A DNA stretch of 32,514 nt. Source: Sphingomonas sp. GM_Shp_1 (lineage in GTDB: Bacteria > Pseudomonadota > Alphaproteobacteria > Sphingomonadales > Sphingomonadaceae). The translations under genes and the position numbers were made by a program. The stretch covers positions 1 to 32,514 of the forward strand of contig NZ_JALNUR010000035.1 of the NCBI RefSeq assembly GCF_026540895.1, in the 5' to 3' direction. The first letter of the stretch is position 1, and every line of letters begins with the position of its first letter. Below the pieces are notes generated by a model. That model saw only the letters and a list, made by a program, of their open reading frames with translations, had not been told where the DNA came from and searched no databases. Shown here in pieces: positions 1 to 8,208 of this stretch.

Positions 1-39
1 CGCTTCCCCCTCTCCCCGCAATCCGCTAACCGGGCCGAC

Positions 40-1068
40 ATGGCCTTTTACCACCCGCTCCTCTTCGCCCTCGATGCCGAACGCGCCCATGGTCTGACGG
101 TGGCGATGCTGTCGCGCTGGGGTTCGCTGGGCGCGCCGTTGGGGGCCGATCCGGCGCGCTATCCGCGTCTGGCGACACGCGTGGCGGGGATCGACTTCGC
201 CAATCCGCTGGGGCTGGCCGCCGGGGTCGACAAGAATGGCGAGGCGATCGATGGCTTTTTCGGCCTGGGCTTCGGCATGGTCGAGATCGGCACGCTGACC
301 CCCAAGCCCCAGCCCGGCAATCCCAAGCCCCGGCTGTTCCGGCTGGTCGAGGACAAGGGCGTGGTCAACCGCTATGGCTTCAACAATGGCGGGCTGGACG
401 CCGGGCTGGCGCGGGCAAAGGCGGCGAAGCGCAAGGGCGTGCTGGGCATCAATGTCGGCGCGAACAAGGACGCCGCCGACCGCATCGCGGACTATCGCCA
501 CGGCGTGACCCAGGCCGCGCCGATCGCCGATTATGTGACGATCAACATCTCCAGCCCCAACACGCCCGGCCTGCGCGACCTTCAGCACGGGCCGGCGCTG
601 GCCGAATTGCTGGCGGCCTCGCGTGAGGCGGCAGGTAAAGTGCCGCTGTTCCTGAAAGTCGCGCCCGACCTCGACCCCGCCCAGATTGACGAGATCGCAC
701 GCGCCGCGATCGAGCATCGGCTGGACGCGATCATCATCGGCAACACCACCATCACCCGTCCGGGTGTGACCAGCCCCAATGCCGCCGAGACCGGCGGGTT
801 GTCGGGCCGCCCCCTCGCCCCGCTCGCCCGTGCGCGGCTGGCCGATTTCCGCAAGGCCACCGGGGCGGCGATGACGCTGATCGCGGCGGGCGGGATCGAC
901 AGCGGGGCGGAGGCCTATGCCCGTATCCGGGCGGGGGCGAGCCTGGTGCAGCTCTACTCGGCGCTGGTCTATGAAGGGCCCGGTCTGGCGGCGCGCATCC
1001 TGACCGACCTCGACGCGCTGCTCGCCCGCGACGGGTTCGCGAACGTGGCGGAGGCGGTCGGCGCCTGA
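40..1068 (+). CDS. pyrD: Dihydroorotate dehydrogenase (quinone), class 2
   Basis: Oxidises dihydroorotate to orotate in pyrimidine synthesis, passing electrons through FMN to membrane quinone. The 342-residue length fits class 2. Visible signatures are the FMN-site segment NPLGLAAGVDKNG (about 55-67), the NRYGFNNGG loop (110-118), and NISSPNTPGLR at 169-179, which places the class 2 catalytic serine at S172 (class 1 enzymes use Cys). Also present are FLKVAPD (204-210), IIIGNTT (231-237), GGLSGRPL (252-259) and the phosphate-binding AAGGI...GASLVQLYSA near the C-terminus. The N-terminal 40 residues form the usual amphipathic, membrane-associating extension. The ATG at 40 is the natural start for that extension, although no strong Shine-Dalgarno is visible. 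ggt follows on the same strand after 46 bp. Confidence 0.97.
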   Translation: MAFYHPLLFALDAERAHGLTVAMLSRWGSLGAPLGADPARYPRLATRVAGIDFANPLGLAAGVDKNGEAIDGFFGLGFGMVEIGTLTPKPQPGNPKPRLFRLVEDKGVVNRYGFNNGGLDAGLARAKAAKRKGVLGINVGANKDAADRIADYRHGVTQAAPIADYVTINISSPNTPGLRDLQHGPALAELLAASREAAGKVPLFLKVAPDLDPAQIDEIARAAIEHRLDAIIIGNTTITRPGVTSPNAAETGGLSGRPLAPLARARLADFRKATGAAMTLIAAGGIDSGAEAYARIRAGASLVQLYSALVYEGPGLAARILTDLDALLARDGFANVAEAVGA

Positions 1069-1114
1069 CGTTACGGCTTGGCGCGGGGCGAGCCTTGACG
1101 CTAGGATCGCGGCC

Positions 1115-2896
1115 ATGAAGCACTGGCTCCTGTCCGTCGCAGCGCTCGCGCTGCCCTTCGCCACGCCCGTCGAGGCGCGCCAGCCCACCGACAAGGCACC
1201 CGCCGCCCAGTCCCCCACCGCCAAGACCCCCGCTACCGGCATGGTCAGCGCCGCCGACCCGCGCGCCGCCGCCGCCGGGGTGGAGATATTGCGCGCCGGG
1301 GGCAGCGCGACCGATGCCGCCATCGCGACCATGCTGGCGCTGAACGTGGTCGAGCCGCAAAGTTCCGGCATCGGCGGCGGCAGCTATTGGGTCCGCCACG
1401 ATGCCAGGACCCAGCGGACCGACAGCATCGACGCGCGCGAAATCGCGCCAATGGCGGCGACGCCCGACTGGTTCTACGACCCCGATGGCCGTCCGCTCAG
1501 CCATTCCGAGGCGGTGCCCGGCGGACGCAGCGTCGGTGTGCCCGGCGCGCTTCGCGGCATGGCGCTGGCCCACGCCCAGGGCGGCAATCTGCCCTGGGCA
1601 CGGCTGTTCCAACCCGCGATCCGGCTGGCGCGCGAGGGCTTCCAACTGACCCCCCGCCTCCAGACCGCACTGACCCGCTATGGCGGCCATGTCGATGCCG
1701 CGACGCGCGCGCGGCTGACCGGGCCGGACGGGCAGGTGCTGCCGCTGGGCAGCACGATCCGCAATCCCGAACAGGCGGCGCTGCTGGAGCGGATCGCCAG
1801 GCTCGGGCCCGATTATTTCTATGTCGGTCCGCAGGCGCAGAAGCTGGTGGCGACCGTCAATACCGCCCAGCGCAATCCGTCGAAGATGACGACCGGCGAC
1901 CTCGCCTCTTACGCGGCCAAGCCCCGCACGCCGCTCTGCGCCACCTATCGCGGATACAAGGTGTGCAGCATGGCGCCTTCCTCGGGCGGTGGATCGACCA
2001 TGTTGTCGATCCTGAAGCTGCTCGAACGCTTCGACATGGGCAAGCTGGGCAAGGATTCGCCCATCGCCTGGCATCTCTTCGCCGAAGCCTCGCGCCTCGC
2101 CTATGCCGATCGCGACATGTATCTGGGCGATCCCGATTATGTCCGGGTTCCGCTGAAGGGCCTGTTCAACCCGGCCTATATCGCCAGCCGGTCCGCCTTG
2201 ATCTCGCCCGACCGGACCATGGCATCGGTCTCGCCCGGCACGCCCCCCGGCGCGCCGGCGCGCGTCCGTGCGCCGGTCAGCGAAGTGCCCGGTACCACCG
2301 ATCTGGTGACGGTGGACGCGGCGGGGAACGTCGCCGAGGTGACGACTACGGTCGAGGGCTCGTTCGGCTCCGGCCTGTCGGTCGACGGGACGATGCTCAA
2401 CAACGAGCTGACCGATTTCGATATCGTGCCGGTCAAGGACGGCGATCTAGTCGCCAACCGGGTCGAGGGCGGCAAGCGTCCGCGCAGCTCCATGTCGCCG
2501 ACCATCGTCTATGGCCCCGACGGCCAGGTCCGTCTCGCGATCGGCGCGGCGGGCGGCTCGACGATCATCGCGCAGATCGCCAAGGCGATCATCGGCGTCA
2601 TCGACTGGAAGCTGAGCGCGCAGGACGCGATCGCGCAAGGGTTGCTCTTCGCGCCCTATAAGGTCGCGACGGTCGAAAAGGGCACCGCCCTGGAGGCGCT
2701 GGTCCCCGGCCTGCAAGCACTGGGCGAGACGGTCACGGTCGCGCCGCTGGGCCTCAAGGCCAATGCGATCGAGCGCGTCGACGGCCGCTGGGTCGGGGCC
2801 GCCGATCCGCGCAGCGAAGGCGTCGCGATCGACGTGACCGGCCGCACGACCGTGATCCAGCGGGTCGGCGACAAACCCGGACGCCCGCCGGAATAA
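1115..2896 (+). CDS. ggt: Gamma-glutamyltransferase (gamma-glutamyltranspeptidase)
   Basis: Periplasmic Ntn-hydrolase that cleaves or transfers the gamma-glutamyl group of glutathione and related peptides. A Sec signal peptide covers about residues 1-22 (cleavage near VEA-RQ). The family substrate arginine lies in DARE (R108). The self-processing site is PGTTDLVTVD, which predicts cleavage before T394; that threonine becomes the N-terminal nucleophile of the small subunit. Downstream are GSFGSG, NNELTDF (429-435), the paired serines of RPRSSMSPTIV (455-465) and the glycine-rich GAAGGSTII (477-485). The 593-residue length is normal for the family. It probably contributes to glutathione recycling. 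It lies between pyrD and an acyl-CoA synthetase gene on the same strand, with no evident functional link. Confidence 0.95.
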   Translation: MKHWLLSVAALALPFATPVEARQPTDKAPAAQSPTAKTPATGMVSAADPRAAAAGVEILRAGGSATDAAIATMLALNVVEPQSSGIGGGSYWVRHDARTQRTDSIDAREIAPMAATPDWFYDPDGRPLSHSEAVPGGRSVGVPGALRGMALAHAQGGNLPWARLFQPAIRLAREGFQLTPRLQTALTRYGGHVDAATRARLTGPDGQVLPLGSTIRNPEQAALLERIARLGPDYFYVGPQAQKLVATVNTAQRNPSKMTTGDLASYAAKPRTPLCATYRGYKVCSMAPSSGGGSTMLSILKLLERFDMGKLGKDSPIAWHLFAEASRLAYADRDMYLGDPDYVRVPLKGLFNPAYIASRSALISPDRTMASVSPGTPPGAPARVRAPVSEVPGTTDLVTVDAAGNVAEVTTTVEGSFGSGLSVDGTMLNNELTDFDIVPVKDGDLVANRVEGGKRPRSSMSPTIVYGPDGQVRLAIGAAGGSTIIAQIAKAIIGVIDWKLSAQDAIAQGLLFAPYKVATVEKGTALEALVPGLQALGETVTVAPLGLKANAIERVDGRWVGAADPRSEGVAIDVTGRTTVIQRVGDKPGRPPE

Positions 2897-2916
2897 GCAC
2901 ACGAAGCATACAAAGA

Positions 2917-2949
2917 GCCCGGTCGCGCGTTTACGGACGCGATACGGGC
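2917..2949 (+). other. Stem-loop between ggt and the acyl-CoA synthetase gene
   Basis: GCCCG-GT-CGCG at 2917-2927 pairs with CGCG-ATA-CGGGC at 2938-2949, leaving a 10-nt loop. No T-run follows, so it may be a weak Rho-independent-like structure, an mRNA 3' end stabiliser or simply a local palindrome. It sits just upstream of the Shine-Dalgarno of the next gene. Confidence 0.35.
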
Positions 2950-2964
2950 CGGTGGGAGAGGCAT

Positions 2965-4752
2965 ATGCGCACGCTCGAACATTTCCCCAATCTCGTCACC
3001 ATGTTCTTCGCCCGCGCCGCCGAGAAGGGCGACGCGCCCTTTCTCTGGCGCAAGGACGCAGGCGAATGGCGCGCGATCAGTTGGGCCGAGACGGCACGAC
3101 GGGTGGCCAGCCTGTCGGCGGGGCTGAAGGCCGCCGGGCTGCAACGCGGCGACCGGGTGATGCTGGTGTCGGAGAACCGCCCCGAATGGTGCATCGCCGA
3201 CCTCGCCATCATGGCGGCGGACTGCATCACCGTGCCCACCTACACGACGAATACCGAGCGCGATCACACCCATATCATCGAGAATTCGGGCGCGCGCGCG
3301 ATCATCGTTTCCACCCAGAAGCTGGCGACGACGCTGATGCCCGCCGCGCTGCGCTCCAACCATGTCCAGACGGTGATCGGGTTCGAGGCGCTGCGCCTGG
3401 GGCCGAGCCAGATCGACTGCCGTCAATATGACGCGATGATCGCCGAGCATCCGACCGATCCGGCGGAGGCCGCCGCGCGGGCCGACTTCACCCGCGAGGA
3501 TCTGGCCTGCATCATCTATACCTCGGGCACCGGCGGTGCGCCGCGCGGGGTGATGCAGCATCACGGCGCGATCCTGCACAATTGCGCCGGGTGCAGCGCC
3601 GTCATCGCCGAGGATTTCGGCTGGGACGATGAGGTGTTCCTGTCCTTCCTCCCCCTCTCCCACGCCTATGAACATACTGGCGGCCAGCATTTCCCGATCG
3701 CGCTGGGCGGACAGATCTATTACGCCGAGGGGCTCGACAAGCTCGCCGCCAATATCGAGGAGGTGCGCCCGACGATCATGTTCGTCGTGCCCCGCCTGTT
3801 CGAGGTGCTGCACACCCGCATCACCAAGGCGATCGAGAAGAAGGGCGGGCTGGGCGCGCGCCTGCTCGACCAGGCGCTGGCGCTGGGCGCGCGCAGCTAT
3901 GACGGCAAGCTCCGGCTGATCGATCGTCCGGCGCAACTGGCGGTCAACATGCTGTTCAAGCCCAAGATCGCCAAGCGCTTCGGCGGCCGGTTGAAGGCGA
4001 TGGTGTCGGGTGGCGCGCCGCTCAATCCCGAGATCGGGCTGTTCTTCCACTCGATCGGCCTCACTTTGCTGCAAGGCTATGGCCAGACCGAGGCCGCTCC
4101 CGTCATCGCCTGCAACCGCCCCCGCGCGGGCGTGCGGATGGAGACGGTCGGCCCGCCGCTGGCGAATACCGAGGTGCGGATCGCCGAAGACGGCGAAATC
4201 CTGGTGCGCGGCGAGCTGGTCATGCACGGCTATTGGCGCAATCCGGTCGAGACCGACCGGGTGCTGAGGGACGGCTGGCTGCACACCGGCGATATCGGCG
4301 AGTTCGACACGGCGGGGCGCCTGCGCATCACCGACCGCAAGAAGGACCTGATAATCAACGACAAGGGCGAGAATGTCGCCCCCCAGAAGGTCGAGGGGAT
4401 GCTGACCCTCCAGCCCGAGATCGGCCAGGCGATGATCGCGGGCGACCGGCGGCCCTATATGGTCGCGCTGATCGTCCCCGACGCGGAATGGACCGCCGAA
4501 TGGTGCGCCAGGTCCGGCACCGGCTGCAACCGCGCCGCGCTGGACGACGATCTGGATTTCCGCGCGGCCATCTCTGCGGCGATCGACCGGGTCAACCGCG
4601 ACCTGTCGGTCACCGAGCGCATCCGCCGCTTCATCATCGCCGACGAACCCTTCTCCATCGAGAACGAGCAACTCACCCCGTCGCTGAAGATCCGCCGCCA
4701 CGTATTGCGCGAGGTATACGGCGAGCGGTTGGACGCGCTCTATAAGAACTGA
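2965..4752 (+). CDS. Long-chain fatty acid-CoA ligase (AMP-forming)
   Basis: ATP-dependent activation of fatty acids to acyl-CoA through an acyl-adenylate, feeding beta-oxidation or lipid synthesis. The 595 residues show the ANL-superfamily motifs in order: the P-loop-like YTSGTGGAPRGV at 185-196, GYGQTEAAP (A5) at 371-379, TGDIG (A7) at 441-445, the hinge ITDRKKDLIINDKGENVAP (A8) around 455-473 and the catalytic lysine of LTPSLKIRR (A10) at K575. Length and motif spacing match FadD/FAA1-type enzymes. The P-loop is slightly unusual: the common TTGxPKG reads TGGAPRG here, with Arg for Lys. A good Shine-Dalgarno (GGGAGAGG at 2954-2961) sits just before the ATG. Chain-length preference cannot be judged from sequence. 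Confidence 0.9.
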   Translation: MRTLEHFPNLVTMFFARAAEKGDAPFLWRKDAGEWRAISWAETARRVASLSAGLKAAGLQRGDRVMLVSENRPEWCIADLAIMAADCITVPTYTTNTERDHTHIIENSGARAIIVSTQKLATTLMPAALRSNHVQTVIGFEALRLGPSQIDCRQYDAMIAEHPTDPAEAAARADFTREDLACIIYTSGTGGAPRGVMQHHGAILHNCAGCSAVIAEDFGWDDEVFLSFLPLSHAYEHTGGQHFPIALGGQIYYAEGLDKLAANIEEVRPTIMFVVPRLFEVLHTRITKAIEKKGGLGARLLDQALALGARSYDGKLRLIDRPAQLAVNMLFKPKIAKRFGGRLKAMVSGGAPLNPEIGLFFHSIGLTLLQGYGQTEAAPVIACNRPRAGVRMETVGPPLANTEVRIAEDGEILVRGELVMHGYWRNPVETDRVLRDGWLHTGDIGEFDTAGRLRITDRKKDLIINDKGENVAPQKVEGMLTLQPEIGQAMIAGDRRPYMVALIVPDAEWTAEWCARSGTGCNRAALDDDLDFRAAISAAIDRVNRDLSVTERIRRFIIADEPFSIENEQLTPSLKIRRHVLREVYGERLDALYKN

Positions 4753-4756
4753 CCCA

Positions 4757-4785
4757 TTCCGCCCCACACTATGCTTGGGGCGGAA
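4757..4785 (+). terminator. Stem-loop after the acyl-CoA synthetase gene
   Basis: A perfect 10-bp stem, TTCCGCCCCA (4757-4766) with TGGGGCGGAA (4776-4785), closes a 9-nt loop five bases after the stop codon. There is no U-tract, so it is only a probable transcript end or 3' stabiliser. Confidence 0.45.
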
Positions 4786-4872
4786 GACCGCCGGGTGATG
4801 GCCCTTGGGCAGAAGGGCGTCGCGTCTCGCGAGGGATCACGCCCCGGCAGCGATTTGCCCGACGAACGAATC

Positions 4873-4888
4873 GTTGTGTAAACACAAC
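4873..4888. promoter_or_regulatory. Palindromic operator candidate upstream of the XRE regulator gene
   Basis: GTTGTGT (4873-4879) and ACACAAC (4882-4888) are perfect inverted repeats separated by AA. The site lies 20 bp before the regulator's start codon, the usual place for autoregulation by a dimeric HTH protein. TTGTGT inside it (4874-4879) could serve as a -35 element, with TAGCAT at 4897-4902 as the -10 (17-bp spacing). Transcription would then begin at or next to the ATG at 4909, consistent with the absence of a Shine-Dalgarno there. Operator and promoter roles are inferred from position and symmetry only. Confidence 0.5.
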
Positions 4889-4908
4889 AATGCGTATAGC
4901 ATACCGAT

Positions 4909-5145
4909 ATGCACAACCGCATCGCCCTGTTTCGAAACGACCGCAACGTGTCGCGACGCGAGCTGGCGGAGGCGATCGGCGTCAATCCGCAGACGATCGG
5001 CTATCTCGAACGCGGGGACTATAAACCCAGCCTGGAACTCGGCCTGAAGATCGCCGCCTATTTCGAGGCGCCGGTCGAGCTGGTCTTCTCGCTTGCCCCC
5101 TTTCCCTCGCTCACCGACGCGCTGCGCCGGGATGGAGATTCGTAA
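4909..5145 (+). CDS. Small XRE-family helix-turn-helix regulator
   Basis: A 78-residue protein that is essentially one Cro/C1-type HTH domain. The segment SRRELAEAIGVNPQTIGYLE (15-34) is the helix-turn-helix, followed by the typical RGDYKPSLELGLKIAAYFEAPVELVF tail. Such minimal XRE proteins usually control their own operon. Here the stop codon overlaps the ATG of the next gene (TAATG), so it is co-transcribed with two or three membrane proteins, a layout also known for other small HTH/multi-TM pairs. A perfect palindrome lies 20 bp upstream. There is no Shine-Dalgarno, and a leaderless mRNA is possible. The ligand and signal are unknown. Confidence 0.85.
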   Translation: MHNRIALFRNDRNVSRRELAEAIGVNPQTIGYLERGDYKPSLELGLKIAAYFEAPVELVFSLAPFPSLTDALRRDGDS

Positions 5146-5630
5146 TGCGTTACGACGCCCATTTCGCAGTTACGGAAGCCCCGGCCCAGCCGATCCGACG
5201 GCGGCGCTGGGTCCGCTGGGCACTCGCTTTCGGGACGATCTGGCCGGTGGCGGCCGCGCTAGCCGTGACGGTGGCGCGAACGGAGCCGGACTGGGGGCTG
5301 GTGACGCTGACCTTCCTTAACATCATCAACGCTTTCGGCCTGTCACCCTTTGCCCGCACGCCGTTGTTCCTGCCCGGACGCGGCCAATATGATGAGTTCG
5401 AGGCGGCGGCGCTGGGTGTTGCCACCGCACGAGCCCATGCGCTGATCGCATTGTTGCTGATCTGCCTGACGCTGGCGGCCGCCTGGGCGGGCGCGGCTGG
5501 TTCGCCGGTTGCCGTCATGCCAAAGACCTGGCTGCTCTGGGCCATGGCGCTGGCAGCGCTGTTTACGACGCTGCCAGCGCTGTTCGCTGAAATTTCCATC
5601 CCCCTGCCCGAACAGGAGCGTGACGCATGA
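5145..5630 (+). CDS. Four-helix membrane protein, first paralog of the XRE cassette
   Basis: A 161-residue integral membrane protein of unknown function. Hydrophobic segments lie near residues 25-43, 52-68, 95-117 and 126-147, after a basic cytoplasmic-looking start (RRRRWVRW). It shares the pattern SPFA...YDEFE.AAL..ATARA...LPALFAE...P.P with the next gene, so the two are tandem duplicates. Translation is coupled: its ATG overlaps the regulator's stop (TAATG), with GATGGAGAT just upstream as ribosome site, and its end overlaps the next start by 4 nt (ATGA). The conserved YDEFE-ATARA loop between helix pairs is probably the functional signature. No enzymatic motif is visible. Confidence 0.8.
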   Translation: MRYDAHFAVTEAPAQPIRRRRWVRWALAFGTIWPVAAALAVTVARTEPDWGLVTLTFLNIINAFGLSPFARTPLFLPGRGQYDEFEAAALGVATARAHALIALLLICLTLAAAWAGAAGSPVAVMPKTWLLWAMALAALFTTLPALFAEISIPLPEQERDA

Positions 5631-6115
5631 CCGGCTATCGTGACGGCTATGACTTTCGCAAATGGTATGCCGCCAGCATAAAGCAGCGACCGCGACGCCA
5701 TTGGTTACGTTGGGGACTGGCCGGATCGATGTTGGTCTCGCTCGTCGCCACGGCGCTGCACGGGGCGAATGATCATCCGCCCCTCTTCTTCTCGTTCCTG
5801 CCGGGCTTCTTTATGGGCATGTCGCCTTTCGCAAAGGATAGCTGGGCAACCGGTCAGAACCAGGGCGCGTATGACGAGTTCGAACATGCCGCGCTGCTGC
5901 GGGCCACCGCTCGCGCGTTCGCCGCGTATATCGGACTAGTCGTCATGCTCGTCAGTTGGATGATTACGGCTCCTGGTCTCGGCTGGCCGATACCGACCAC
6001 GCCAATGCAGTGGACCGGGTGGCTCGTCACCCTGTCGGTCATCGGCATCAGCCTGCCCGCGACCTTCGCCGAATTCATGGTTCCTATGCCAGATGCGGAG
6101 GACGAGACGCTGTGA
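5627..6115 (+). CDS. Four-helix membrane protein, second paralog of the XRE cassette
   Basis: A 162-residue membrane protein paralogous to the preceding gene. It has the same basic start (KQRPRRHWLRW), two hydrophobic segments, SPFAK...YDEFEHAALLRATARAF, two further hydrophobic segments and the ending LPATFAEFMVPMPDAED. Overlap with the upstream gene is ATGA (5627-5630). Its TGA lies within GTGA at 6112-6115, where a third related reading frame begins. The strict translational coupling suggests a stoichiometric hetero-oligomer, with the XRE protein as regulator; this is an inference. Function is unknown. Confidence 0.8.
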   Translation: MTGYRDGYDFRKWYAASIKQRPRRHWLRWGLAGSMLVSLVATALHGANDHPPLFFSFLPGFFMGMSPFAKDSWATGQNQGAYDEFEHAALLRATARAFAAYIGLVVMLVSWMITAPGLGWPIPTTPMQWTGWLVTLSVIGISLPATFAEFMVPMPDAEDETL

Positions 6116-6573
6116 CGAACAAATCCTTCTTCGACCGGCTGGACGCGATAGTCCGCTGGACAGGCATTCCGGCATTGGCCGAAGGCTAGCCGCGGCGGCG
6201 GCCGTTGCGAGGCCCGGCGACACTCGCGCTGGTCCTGGCGCTGGTGGGCTATGCTCCGGTGATCGTCCCCCCCCCACCGGATCGCCTTGGGTCTGCCTCT
6301 CCTGATCTTGGGCCTTTCGATCGGCAACTCATACGTTTGCTCGGGCCGCTCAAGCCCTTCGACACGACGGAGCGGGTTGATGAATGGGACCGGGCGGCAC
6401 GGTCGCGATCGATCGAGTTCACCTATATGGCGGTTTCGATCGCCGTGCCGCTGGGCCTCGTTTTGCTCGCCGCGCTGGCCCAATTGGCGAGTTGGTCCAT
6501 GACCACGCTGTTGCACGCGGCCATGGCCACCGCCCATGCCAGTTGGAGGATGCGATGGGACGACGAGGGTTAG
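6112..6573 (+). pseudogene. Decayed third paralog of the XRE-cassette membrane proteins
   Basis: A GTG at 6112 overlaps the previous stop (GTGA) and opens a frame reading VTNKSFFDRLDAIVRWTGIPALAEG before a TAG at 6187. The same frame continues after the stop with the hydrophobic ATLALVLALVGYAPVIV and, further on, RVDEWDRAARSRSIEFTY followed by a helix. That part resembles the YDEFE-ATARA-helix region of the two upstream genes. A run of nine C at 6267-6275 precedes a stretch (about 6285-6335) where a different frame gives the more membrane-like LGLPLLILGLSIG, so a frameshift pair may exist there in addition to the nonsense codon. A TGG to TAG change would explain the stop. A shorter protein starting at 6205 (122 aa) could still be made. 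A sequencing error at the C-run cannot be excluded. Confidence 0.55.
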
Positions 6574-6580
6574 CCGACCG

Positions 6581-6599
6581 CCCCGGCATCAAGCCGGGG
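6581..6599. other. GC-rich hairpin at the convergent gene ends
   Basis: CCCCGGC (6581-6587) and GCCGGGG (6593-6599) form a 7-bp stem with the fumarase stop codon in its loop. It lies between the decayed membrane-protein gene and the convergent fumarase gene. No T-run follows on either strand, so terminator activity is only possible. Confidence 0.3.
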
Positions 6600-8112
6600 T
6601 CAGCAACCCTTCCTTGGCGATCTTCTCGCGCCACACCAGCGGGGCCAGGGTGTGGACGTTCTGGCCCTCGGCATCGACCGCGACGGTGACGGGGAAATTC
6701 TCCACGTCGAACTCGTAGATCGCCTCCATGCCCAGATCCTCGAAGCCGACGACCTTCGATCCCTTGATCGCGCGCGCGACGAGATACGCCGCGCCGCCGA
6801 CCGCCATCAGATAGGCGGACTGGTATTCGCGGATCGCGTCCGTGGCGGCGGGCCCGCGCTCGGCCTTGCCGACCATGGCGAGCAGGCCCTGGTCGAGCAT
6901 CATGCGGGTGAACTTGTCCATGCGGGTCGCGGTGGTGGGACCGGCAGGGCCGACCACTTCCTCGCCGACCGGATCGACCGGGCCGACATAATAGATCACT
7001 CGGCCCTTGAACTCGACGGGCAGTTCCTCGCCGCGGTCGAGCATGTCCTTGATCCGCTTGTGCGCGGCGTCGCGCCCGGTCAGCATCTTGCCGTTGAGGA
7101 GCAGCCGGTCGCCATGCTTCCAGCTCTTCACCTCTTCGGCTGTCAGCGTGTTCAGGTCGACGCGGCGAGCGGCCTGAAGGTCCGGCTTCCAGTCGACCTT
7201 GGGCCATTCGTCCAGCTTGGGCGCTTCCAGATAGACCGGGCCCGATCCGTCCAGCGTGAAATGCGCGTGGCGGGTGGCGGCGCAGTTGGGGATCATCGCG
7301 ACGGGCTTGGACGCGGCGTGGGTCGGCCAGTCCATGATCTTGACGTCGAGGATGGTCGACAGGCCGCCCAGCCCCTGCGCACCGATGCCCAGCGCATTGA
7401 CCTTGTCGAACAGCTCGATGCGAAGCGCCTCGATATCGTTCTTGGGGCCCCCCGCCTTGAGCTGGCCCATGTCGATCGCGCCCATCAGCGATTCCTTGGC
7501 GAGCAGCACCGCCTTTTCGGCCGTGCCGCCGATGCCGATGCCGAGCATGCCGGGCGGGCACCAGCCCGCGCCCATCTGCGGCACCATTTCCAGCACCCAA
7601 TCGACGATCGAGTCGGACGGGTTCATCATCTTGAACTTGGACTTATTCTCCGACCCGCCGCCCTTGGCCGCGACGTCGACCGTCACCTTGTTGCCCGGCA
7701 CCATCTCGACATGGAGGACCGAGGGCGTGTTGTCCTTGGTATTGCGGCGGGTGAAGGCGGGGTCGGCGAGGATCGAGGCCCGCAGCTTGTTTTCGGGATG
7801 GAGATAGGCGCGGCGCACGCCCTCATCGACGACTTCTTGCAGCGAGCGGTCGCCCGACAGGCGGCAGTCCTGGCCCCATTTGACGAAGACGGTGACGATG
7901 CCGGTATCCTGGCAGATCGGGCGATGCCCCTCCGCGCACATGCGGCTGTTGGTCAGGATCTGCGCAATGGCGTCCTTGGCCGCCGGGCTCTGCTCGGCCT
8001 CATAGGCTTGACCGAGCGCGCGGATATAATCCATCGGGTGGTAATAGCTGATGAACTGGAGCGCGTCGGCCACGCTCTCGATCAGGTCGGTGTCGCGGAT
8101 CAGGGTCGTCAT
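6589..8112 (-). CDS. Fumarate hydratase, class I (4Fe-4S)
   Basis: Interconverts fumarate and malate in the TCA cycle using a labile [4Fe-4S] cluster, with no relation to the iron-free class II FumC. The 507-residue single chain fits the FumA/FumB type. The three expected cluster cysteines are present: C67 in RPICQDTGI, C185 in GWCPPGMLGIGIGGTAEK and C277 in PNCAATRHAHF. The C-terminal beta-domain carries GPAGPTTATRMDKF. I chose the ATG at 8112 (MTTLIRDTDLIES) because the family begins there; an in-frame upstream start at 8148 adds 12 atypical residues. The gene is divergent from the cyclic-di-GMP protein gene across a 96-bp gap that must hold both promoters. A class I enzyme implies oxygen and superoxide sensitivity. 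Confidence 0.93.
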   Translation of the reverse strand: MTTLIRDTDLIESVADALQFISYYHPMDYIRALGQAYEAEQSPAAKDAIAQILTNSRMCAEGHRPICQDTGIVTVFVKWGQDCRLSGDRSLQEVVDEGVRRAYLHPENKLRASILADPAFTRRNTKDNTPSVLHVEMVPGNKVTVDVAAKGGGSENKSKFKMMNPSDSIVDWVLEMVPQMGAGWCPPGMLGIGIGGTAEKAVLLAKESLMGAIDMGQLKAGGPKNDIEALRIELFDKVNALGIGAQGLGGLSTILDVKIMDWPTHAASKPVAMIPNCAATRHAHFTLDGSGPVYLEAPKLDEWPKVDWKPDLQAARRVDLNTLTAEEVKSWKHGDRLLLNGKMLTGRDAAHKRIKDMLDRGEELPVEFKGRVIYYVGPVDPVGEEVVGPAGPTTATRMDKFTRMMLDQGLLAMVGKAERGPAATDAIREYQSAYLMAVGGAAYLVARAIKGSKVVGFEDLGMEAIYEFDVENFPVTVAVDAEGQNVHTLAPLVWREKIAKEGLLTPA

Positions 8113-8208
8113 GGGCCGCCTTTTGCGACAGCCGGACGCTCTGTGCAATGTCGACGTGCGGTCCGGGACGCCCGCTGAGGGCGGCTTCAGTCATTCTTAA
8201 CGTCAATC

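Noticed and set aside
3..29. A short frame ending in TAA at 27-29 that could be the 3' end of an upstream gene
   Set aside because: Only eight codons are visible (LPPLPAIR), with no recognisable protein character, so it cannot be distinguished from intergenic DNA.
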